Assembly: GCA_963722175.1 (NCBI GenBank)
Contig: CAVRKA010000004.1
Span: forward strand, 496,001-560,000
Reading direction: 5' to 3'
Length of the DNA: 64,000 bases
DNA from: WHSW01 sp963722175
GTDB lineage: Bacteria > Actinomycetota > Thermoleophilia > Solirubrobacterales > 70-9
The stretch's first letter is position 1; every line of letters starts with the position of its first letter. A model generated the notes under the pieces. The model did no database searches. It saw only the letters and a program-made list of their open reading frames with translations, and was not told the origin of the DNA. A program made the position numbers and the translations under genes. Below are positions 59,501-64,000 of this stretch, piece by piece.

Positions 59501-59675
59501 GCTCGCCGACGAGCGGGTCTCGCTCGACCCCGAGCCCGACGACGCCGAGCGGGTTGAGCGCACCGTGCTCGACGTCGCCGGCGGGATCAACGAGCAGGAC
59601 TTCGAGCCCCGCCCCTCGCACGAGATCTGCTCCTGGTGCGATTACCGCCTCATCTGCCCCGCCAGCGAGGCCTGA
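56565..59675 (+). CDS. UvrD-like helicase fused to a PD-(D/E)XK / Fe-S nuclease domain
   Basis: The 1036-residue protein has an N-terminal superfamily 1A helicase and a C-terminal RecB/Cas4-type nuclease. The helicase motifs are GAAGSGRTEALARR (Walker A with Arg in place of Lys), ADELEDAG, CDPDQATRRFRGA, VKGLEFDHVYLLGL and AMTRARLALVLS. The nuclease has CPLKYKF, GYEVIDYKTGD and the terminal CSWCDYRLIC, which with the first Cys could hold a 4Fe-4S cluster. It resembles AdnA/AddB-type break-processing enzymes. The Walker A change may reduce ATPase activity. Start GTG at 56565 or 56571. Confidence 0.87.
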   Translation: MRVPSTGDQPTDAQRAVAAHGAGPLLVLGAAGSGRTEALARRLEALTAGGARPEHVLVVTRSRAARSRLRERAEALLDRPHEELWIHTYEEAAEALLREYSTEAGLDPFFTTVGPADRLAILLDRLDELPLRRHEIRGNPAGLLARLLRRIDLLKAEAVPPSALREWAVAAERAAADAAERERAEREIDFADLYARHDRILREAGSLDGGDLVLELGKLLHNRADVAAEVGGRFGNVLADELEDAGIAHRALLEVVGAHGNLVCACDPDQATRRFRGAGRAALEAFRAAHPGTAEIALGASLRTPGVTRFWASENDRAQAQAVAGEVEHLLAAGEVRAERICVIAGSGWREGRLVAAALEERSVPFRFAGDAAFFQRPEVRDVLAWLRLLADPNDAAAVVRTLTRPPAGLRSVDLAKVTTIARRRKLDMISALEAALESPQLPPEARDRIQTFLRLHRAAANALERMRADVFVRRLIERVGLRRHRLFAASPETAERLVNLSRLAELAADWSRREPRGSVRDFVRHLTAVADAGELGPDDSDRVIAGAVLVAEPEQVKGLEFDHVYLLGLRSGAVAARPWEDTWIPDELIAEPLPEPGDALATERRLMLAHMAMTRARLALVLSWAQTPEEGRTAPSRIYRAAREQLGAEEELHEEELFGPAEGLHSTYRMLRDEVLEASWKAGSAVSEMRLDTVDDVNSAVARYLELVKLAALIQSPGAEPAPEAIDAINELLGRVASPEQRIEIEASSLDEYVLGEERERDARRAQVAARREPSLEQFLPRRKGGLGLSASDIDLYRTCPLKYKFARVFAIPQEPTINQRFGILIHQVLDKFHAEEIRAEARGAEPFSAEAGGLDRLLGLFEVGWRRQGFGASDDELQYRDRAVAALARYHEQHQRSESQPVWLERNFAFEIGPHQLRGRVDRVDRLPDGGYEVIDYKTGDPGSGPKLAGDVQLALYRLGAREAWQIEAKRGSYWYVLADERVSLDPEPDDAERVERTVLDVAGGINEQDFEPRPSHEICSWCDYRLICPASEA

Positions 59676-59786
59676 ACGGCGAATCGCCGTCGCGAGGCCG
59701 CGTCATCGGTCGCTCGCGTGGCGCTGCCACGCGTCGCTCCCTGCTTCCTTGCCTCGCTCGGCGCTCACCGCTCAGGCCTCGCTGGC
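59661..59786. repeat. Long inverted repeat between convergent genes, stop codon in its arm
   Basis: GCCAGCGAGGCCTGA (59661-59675, ending in the TGA stop of the helicase-nuclease) is an exact inverted match to TCAGGCCTCGCTGGC at 59772-59786. In between are hairpins ACGGCG/CGCCGT and GCGTGGC/GCCACGC. It is unlike the 172-bp repeat in sequence but similar in design and place. It probably serves as a bidirectional terminator. Confidence 0.65.
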
Positions 59787-59798
59787 CCGCCGAGGCTT

Positions 59799-60689
59799 CT
59801 AGCCCGGCTCGGGCGGGCTCTCGTGCTCGTCCGAGCGCTGGCGAAGGAAGCGCTGGAAGTCGTTGGCGATCGTGTCGCCGGAGGGCATGTCGCCCGCCTC
59901 GAGCACGTCCTCTTCGGCCTGTTCGGACTCGAGCCGGCGGACCAGCTCCTCGATCTCGGGGTTGGAGGCGACGGCGCGGTCGACCTGGGTCTCGAACCGG
60001 TCCATCGCGTCCTCGAGCTCGGACGCCTCGATCGCGATCCCGGTGAAGCCCTCGAGCCGGCGCAGCAGGGCGAGCGCCGCCTTCGGGTTCGGGACCGCGG
60101 CGACGTAGTGGGGGACCGCCGCCCAGAGGCTGGCCGAGGTCAGCTCGCGGCGCCGGCAGGCGTCGTGGACGATGCCCACGATCCCGGTCGGGCCCTCGTA
60201 GTTGGAGCGGCTCAGCGACAGCCGCTCGACCAGCTCAGGGTCCGAGGCGAGGCCGGTGATCGGGACGGCGCGGGTGTGCGGGACATCGGCGAGCAGCGCG
60301 CCCAGGGTGACGACCATTTCGACCCCGAGCCGCTCGGCGGCCTCGATCACCGCCTCGGCGAACGTCCTCCACTTCAGGTTCGGCTCGATCCCCGCGACCA
60401 GCACCAGATCGCGCTCGGCGGCGGGAGCGATGGCGGTGAAGATCCCGTTGTCGGGCCAGTCGACCTCGCGCGCCTGGCCGTCGGTCATCCGGATCGTCGG
60501 CCTGGTGACCTGGAAGTCGTAGAACTCCTCCGGGTCGATCATGGCGACCCGCTCGGCGTCGAGCGAGACCGCGACCGCCTCGAGCGCCGTGGTGGCGGCG
60601 CTGGCGGCATCGTTCCAGCCGGCGAACGCGGCGACGAGGACCGGCGAACGCAGCGCCGGCGGCTCCCCAACCCACTTCAATACCTCCAC
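59799..60689 (-). CDS. PAC2-family protein (proteasome assembly chaperone-like)
   Basis: The 296-residue protein belongs to the PAC2 family, with LVAAFAGWNDAASAATTALE, LVAGIEPNLKWRTFAEAVIE, VTLGALLADVPHTR and GPTGIVGIVHDACRR. Actinobacteria carry such proteins often next to proteasome or repair genes, and their role in bacteria is not proven. TAGGCT six bases before the GTG on the minus strand suggests a leaderless transcript. It is divergent from the OB-HD gene. Confidence 0.86.
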   Translation of the reverse strand: MEVLKWVGEPPALRSPVLVAAFAGWNDAASAATTALEAVAVSLDAERVAMIDPEEFYDFQVTRPTIRMTDGQAREVDWPDNGIFTAIAPAAERDLVLVAGIEPNLKWRTFAEAVIEAAERLGVEMVVTLGALLADVPHTRAVPITGLASDPELVERLSLSRSNYEGPTGIVGIVHDACRRRELTSASLWAAVPHYVAAVPNPKAALALLRRLEGFTGIAIEASELEDAMDRFETQVDRAVASNPEIEELVRRLESEQAEEDVLEAGDMPSGDTIANDFQRFLRQRSDEHESPPEPG

Positions 60690-60770
60690 ACTTCGAGCCT
60701 ACTCGGTGCGCTCCGAGCGATGGGCCGGTTGCTGCCCCTTCGTGTCCGCGCCGAAGTTCACTATCGGGGG

Positions 60771-61691
60771 GTGGAAGCGGCCGTCTCCCAGATCCATCCG
60801 GAGGTCTCCCAACTGCGCCCCGGACAGCGTTTCGAGGGCCGCTACGCCGTGGTCGCGAAGGAGCGCCAGACGGCGCGCAACGGCTCCTCGTACCTGTCCC
60901 TGCGCCTGCGCGATCGCAGCGGGACGATCGCCGCCCGCGCGTTTCGCGACGCCGACCGGATCGGCCTTCGCTTCGAGGCCGGCGACGCCGTCACGGTCCG
61001 CGGCCGGGTCGAGCGCTTTCGAGGCGAGCTCGTGATCGAGGTTGACGACGCCTGCCGGATCGAGCCGGGCGGCTTCGACCCGGCCGAGTTCCTGCCGTCC
61101 GCGTACCGCTCGGCCGAAGAGCTCGAGGGCTTTCTCGAGCACCTCTCGCGCGAGGTCCACGACCCGCAGCTGCGGGTCGTGGTCGAGGCGGTCGTCTTCG
61201 ACGGGCCCGTCGCGGCGGATTTCCGGCGTGCCCCGTGCACCCGGGCCTCCCACCACGCGTATCTCGGCGGCCTGGTCGAGCACACGGTCGCGGTCGCAAC
61301 CCTGGTGCTCGAGACCTGCGCTCTCCATCCCCGGCTCGACTCCGACCTGCTGATGGCGGCGGCGATCGTCCATGACGTCGGCCGGGCGCGCGAGTTCACC
61401 TACGGCGCCGAGTTCGGGCTCTCGGACGAGGGCAGGCTGCTCGGCCACCTGGCGATCGGGGCCGAGGTGGTCGGTGCCGCGGCAGCCTCGCTGGCGCCGG
61501 AGCGCCGCCTGGCGCTGCTCAACTGCGTGCTGTCTCATCACGGGCCCGACGCCGGGCCGGGACGCGCCCAGCAGGCGCGCCGCGGTGGCCCCGGCCACGG
61601 CTTCGCCTCGGCCGAGGCGCTGGCGCTCTACCGGCTCAACGCCTTGGACGCATCCGTGAAGGGGGCCTTGGAGCACGGGCAGCCCGCCTGA
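60771..61691 (+). CDS. OB-fold plus HD-domain protein, second YhaM-like copy
   Basis: The 306-residue protein has an N-terminal OB domain (YAVVAKERQTARNGSSYLSL, RDRSGTIAARAF) and an HD domain with GLVEHTVAVATLVL, AAAIVHDVGRAREF and CVLSHHGPDAGPG. Both the OB and HD parts follow the same order as the protein at 12224-13255 but the sequences have diverged. The GTG at 60771 is chosen at the conserved start; an ATG at 60720 is in the same frame. It overlaps the end of the convergent TauE half by 56 bases. Confidence 0.8.
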   Translation: MEAAVSQIHPEVSQLRPGQRFEGRYAVVAKERQTARNGSSYLSLRLRDRSGTIAARAFRDADRIGLRFEAGDAVTVRGRVERFRGELVIEVDDACRIEPGGFDPAEFLPSAYRSAEELEGFLEHLSREVHDPQLRVVVEAVVFDGPVAADFRRAPCTRASHHAYLGGLVEHTVAVATLVLETCALHPRLDSDLLMAAAIVHDVGRAREFTYGAEFGLSDEGRLLGHLAIGAEVVGAAAASLAPERRLALLNCVLSHHGPDAGPGRAQQARRGGPGHGFASAEALALYRLNALDASVKGALEHGQPA

Positions 61692-62034
61692 GCAGCTGAA
61701 CCGCGATCACCAGCGCGAGGACGGCGAACGAGACCTCGAGGACCCGCTCGGAGACGGTGTTGGCGAGCACCACCCCGGCGAGCACCCCGAGCGGGGAGAG
61801 GGCGCCGACGATCAGGCCGTCGCGGAGGCGGACGTTGCCGAACCGATTCTGGCTCCAGGCGCCGGCCACGCCCACCGGGATGATCGCCAGCAGCGAGGTC
61901 GCCTCGGCGCGCAACTGGGGCTCGTCGAAGAAGATCACCAGCGCCGGGACGAAGATGACCCCGCCGCCGACTCCGAGGACCCCGCCGACGGCGCCTCCGG
62001 CGAACCCAAAGATCGCGGCGAGCAGGTAGTCCAT
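61636..62034 (-). CDS. Half-size TauE/SafE-family membrane protein
   Basis: The 132-residue product has four hydrophobic helices and the family repeat motif GGVLGVGGGVIFVPALVIFF. TauE/SafE transporters are internal duplications of such a four-helix unit; here the second unit is the adjacent gene at 62034-62396. The gene pair overlaps by one base (TGATG), so the two halves are probably a heterodimeric exporter of sulfonate-like anions. The C terminus is basic and runs over the end of the OB-HD gene. Confidence 0.78.
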   Translation of the reverse strand: MDYLLAAIFGFAGGAVGGVLGVGGGVIFVPALVIFFDEPQLRAEATSLLAIIPVGVAGAWSQNRFGNVRLRDGLIVGALSPLGVLAGVVLANTVSERVLEVSFAVLALVIAVQLLRRAARAPRPPSRMRPRR

Positions 62035-62396
62035 CAGCCGACCAGGAGATGGACGGCGACGCCGATCAGCAACAGCGCGAAGATCAGCGAGATCAGGTGC
62101 TCGGGGATCCGCTGCTGGAGCGTCGTTCCCGCGATCACGCCGCCGACGGCCGGGACGCCGACGACCGCCGCCTCGAGCAGGTCGACGTTGCCGTAGGCGC
62201 CGTGGACGAGTGTCGCCAGCAGCGCGATCACGACGATCGCCGCGAGGCTGGTGCCGGTCGCCTCGCGCTCGCCGTACGCGAGCCAGAGGATCAGCAGCGG
62301 GACGATCACGGTGCCGCCGCCGACCCCGAACATGCCGCTGAACGCTCCGGCGGCGGTCCCGATCAGAGCGACTTTGAGGATCCGGTCGCGGGGCAC
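62034..62396 (-). CDS. Half-size TauE/SafE-family membrane protein
   Basis: The 120-residue product has four hydrophobic helices and the second copy of the motif, FSGMFGVGGGTVIVPLLILW. It ends with ISLIFALLLIGVAVHLLVG. It is the first gene of the two-gene unit with 61636-62034. Together they would equal one normal 250-residue transporter. The GTG at 62396 is used. Confidence 0.78.
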   Translation of the reverse strand: MPRDRILKVALIGTAAGAFSGMFGVGGGTVIVPLLILWLAYGEREATGTSLAAIVVIALLATLVHGAYGNVDLLEAAVVGVPAVGGVIAGTTLQQRIPEHLISLIFALLLIGVAVHLLVG

Positions 62397-62439
62397 GTCG
62401 CGATACTAAGTGCCGTGTCGCGCGACACTAGCCGGCGAA

Positions 62440-63225
62440 ATGGCCTCTGACCCGACCCTCGAGCCGCTGCGGGCCGATCCGGCCGCCGGGGCGATCCTCT
62501 GCGACATCGACGGCACCCTGGCGCCGATCGTCGACGACCCCGAGGCCGCGGCGGTGCCGCCGGCGGCCCAACAGGTGCTGGCCGAGCTCGCGGGCCGCTA
62601 CCGGCTCGTCGCCTGCGTCAGCGGCCGCCGGGCGAGCGCCGCCCGGCGGATGGTCGGGGTCGAGGCGCTCACCTATGCCGGCAACCACGGACTCGAGCTG
62701 CTCGGCCCGGGCGACTCGCGTCCCCGGCTCGACTCGGAGCTCGGCCACCGCGGCTCGGCGGCGGCCGGGTTCGTCTCGCGTCTCGACTGGGACCGACTCG
62801 GCGCCGACGGCCTCCGTCTCGAGGACAAGGGCCCGATCCAGGCGATCCACTGGCGCGGCGCCGCGAACGCCGGCGCCGCGGCCCAGCGGGCGCGCGAGAT
62901 CGCCGTGCTCGCGGAGGAGGAGGGCCTGGTCCCGCACCTCGGGCGGATGGTGCTCGAGATCCGGCCGCTGGCCACGGTCCACAAGGGGATCGCGGTCCGC
63001 CGACTCGTCGAGGAGGCGGGGGTGACGAACGCGCTGTTCGGCGGCGACGACCGCACCGACCTCGATGCCTTCGCCGCGCTGCGCGAGCTGGAGCGCGCCC
63101 GGAAGCTCGAACGCGGGATCTGCATCGGCGTCGCCTCCGCCGAGGCGCCGCCGGAGATCGAGCACCGCGCCGACCTCGTGGTCAGCGGGCCGGACGCCTT
63201 CCTCGAGCTGTTGCGGACGCTGTAG
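62440..63225 (+). CDS. otsB: Trehalose-6-phosphate phosphatase family (OtsB-like)
   Basis: The 261-residue HAD phosphatase has the nucleophile motif CDIDGTLAPIVDDPEAAAVP, CVSGRRASAARRMVGVEALT, YAGNHGLELL (typical of trehalose-phosphatases) and the acidic GGDDRTDLDAF. It removes phosphate from trehalose 6-phosphate to give the compatible solute trehalose. No otsA is in the window. The ATG at 62440 is preferred; a GTG at 62410 is in frame. Confidence 0.88.
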   Translation: MASDPTLEPLRADPAAGAILCDIDGTLAPIVDDPEAAAVPPAAQQVLAELAGRYRLVACVSGRRASAARRMVGVEALTYAGNHGLELLGPGDSRPRLDSELGHRGSAAAGFVSRLDWDRLGADGLRLEDKGPIQAIHWRGAANAGAAAQRAREIAVLAEEEGLVPHLGRMVLEIRPLATVHKGIAVRRLVEEAGVTNALFGGDDRTDLDAFAALRELERARKLERGICIGVASAEAPPEIEHRADLVVSGPDAFLELLRTL

Positions 63226-63237
63226 AAACTCCGCCCG

Positions 63238-63786
63238 ATGCTGTTCTGCGACCTGCTCCGCGTTTCGGTCCTACTGGTGGCGGGGGTCGCGACCGCGCTC
63301 GGGGCGGTCACCGTCGTCGTCGCCAACCAGGACCTGAACGAGTTCGCGCTCGCGCTCGCGGCGGGCTGGTGGATCGTCGCCGCGGCGATCGGCGTCTGGC
63401 TCGGCCGCCCGTCGCGGGCGACGGACGCGATCGCGAGGCTGCTCGCAGGAGCGCGGACCGCGACCAGCCTGCCCCCGGAGAGCCCGGGCCGGATCGCGTT
63501 CACGCGCCTGTGGCCGATCGGCGCCTTCGCCCTGCTGGTCGGGGTCGCGGGCATCTTCGCCCCTCAGGTCGCCGCGATCGGCGCCGGCTACGCGATTCTG
63601 ATCGCGCTCGCCTGGCGCGGCCGCGAGCATGCCGTGGTCGCGATCGAGGACCGCGACGGCGTTCGCTTCTATGTCGAACCCTCTTCGGCTTTCGAGCCCG
63701 TGAAGCTGATCCGCACCCCCGGTCTCTATCGCGACCGCGCCCCGACCGCGAAGCCGCCGCCGCCCCCGCCCGCTCAGGCCGGGTAG
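63238..63786 (+). CDS. Membrane protein with a proline-rich tail
   Basis: The 182-residue product has four hydrophobic segments (VSVLLVAGVATALGAVTVVV, FALALAAGWWIVAAAIGVWL, LWPIGAFALLVGVAGIFA, QVAAIGAGYAILIALAW) and a cytosolic C-terminal part with VIAIEDRDGVRFYVEPS-like sequence (VVAIEDRDGVRFYVEPS) and a Pro-rich end. I do not recognise the family. It follows otsB by 12 bases and is convergent with the partial MFS gene. Confidence 0.65.
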   Translation: MLFCDLLRVSVLLVAGVATALGAVTVVVANQDLNEFALALAAGWWIVAAAIGVWLGRPSRATDAIARLLAGARTATSLPPESPGRIAFTRLWPIGAFALLVGVAGIFAPQVAAIGAGYAILIALAWRGREHAVVAIEDRDGVRFYVEPSSAFEPVKLIRTPGLYRDRAPTAKPPPPPPAQAG

Positions 63787-64000
63787 TGAATCGAGGGCGC
63801 TGAACTCGGGGTCGCGTCGGCGCGCGAAGGCGATCGCGCCGCCGGTCCCGGCGGCGAGCGCCGCGATCCCGGCGAGGACGAGCCCCGACCGTGGGCCCGC
63901 GAGCTCGGCGAGCGCACCGACGATCGGCGCGCCGATCGGGGTCGAGCCGAGGAAGACGACCGAATAAAGCGCCATCACCCGCCCGCGCATCGCGGGGCTG
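63787..64000 (-). CDS. C-terminal part of an MFS transporter, cut by the window edge
   Basis: From the right edge the minus strand reads SPAMRGRVMALYSVVFLGST (with an MRGRVMALY motif typical of MFS_3-type exporters), then a Gly-rich helix APIVGALAELAGPRSG. The start is outside the window. The frame has no stop before 63271, so it would run deep into the opposing gene. A one-base slip near 63795 would give a stop at 63774. I show it to the edge of the opposing gene; the true end is uncertain. Confidence 0.65.

Noticed and set aside
59676..59798. A third copy of the 172-bp repeat
   Set aside because: The design is similar but the sequence cannot be aligned with the other two.
61600..61640. Another mini-palindrome near CACGGCTTCGCCTCGG in the OB-HD gene
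   Set aside because: Only part of the core matches and there are no clear complementary arms.

Overview
The window is GC-rich (about 70%), densely packed, double-stranded in gene content and without insertion sequences, phage genes or CRISPR arrays. Several features suggest a high-GC actinobacterium, most likely of the class Thermoleophilia (Solirubrobacterales-like): a fused PafB-PafC regulator, a 7Fe-type ferredoxin, an Mrp ATPase without the CxxC pair, a PAC2 protein, an F420-type PPOX protein, an lhr-nei gene pair as in mycobacteria, frequent GTG starts, and many small secreted proteins with Gly-Pro-rich or repeat segments. The taxonomic placement is inference from gene content and style.

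Layout. 1-5400: a partial secreted protein, an inositol-monophosphatase-family enzyme with an NTF2-like protein, a PLP aminotransferase, a DtxR-type metal regulator and a HAD phosphatase. 5400-8800: folP overlapping an MrfA-type DEAH helicase, then a small conserved protein. 8800-18400: a PQQ-type sugar dehydrogenase, a methyltransferase, tRNA-Phe, membrane proteins, an OB-HD nuclease-like protein, fused pafBC, an MBL hydrolase and a PPOX protein. 18400-26700: two secreted glycoside-hydrolase-like genes (one frameshifted) flank a complete dTDP-L-rhamnose operon, rmlA-rmlD-rmlB-rmlC. 27100-32500: lhr and nei. 32500-39300: an M23 peptidase, a Crp/Fnr regulator, pcm, and groES-groEL under a CIRCE operator with a terminator. 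39300-45100: an unusual membrane-phosphatase fusion, an AroE-like protein, two paralogous small proteins, an acyl-CoA dehydrogenase and a P450. 46300-49500: a multicopper oxidase and a frameshifted MFS transporter. 49500-64000: CDGSH protein, SDR, ferredoxin, Mrp, an F420-associated metalloprotease with a second IMPase, a helicase-nuclease, PAC2, a second OB-HD protein, two half-size TauE/SafE proteins, OtsB, and a truncated MFS gene at the right edge.

Functional links. DNA repair is over-represented: MrfA-like helicase, Lhr, Nei, a UvrD-type helicase with a Cas4/AddB-like nuclease, and PafBC, which in mycobacteria activates such genes. A promoter-like sequence matching the PafBC-dependent pattern lies just before lhr. 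Many genes carry a TAnnnT hexamer 6-10 bases before the start codon, which suggests that leaderless transcription is common.

Most unusual features. (1) Two 172-bp near-palindromic repeats (3189-3360 and 18205-18376) lie between convergent genes, show compensatory base changes, and have arms that contain the stop codons of neighbouring genes. (2) Five short palindromes share a GCGAAGC-centred core but have different self-complementary arms; three lie in lhr, one at the rmlD 3' end and one after groEL. A sixth hairpin in lhr shares only the centre. The first copy in lhr coincides with an apparent frameshift. (3) A multi-hairpin intergenic region lies at 53721-53958. Three or four genes appear frameshifted, so draft-assembly error has to be kept in mind.
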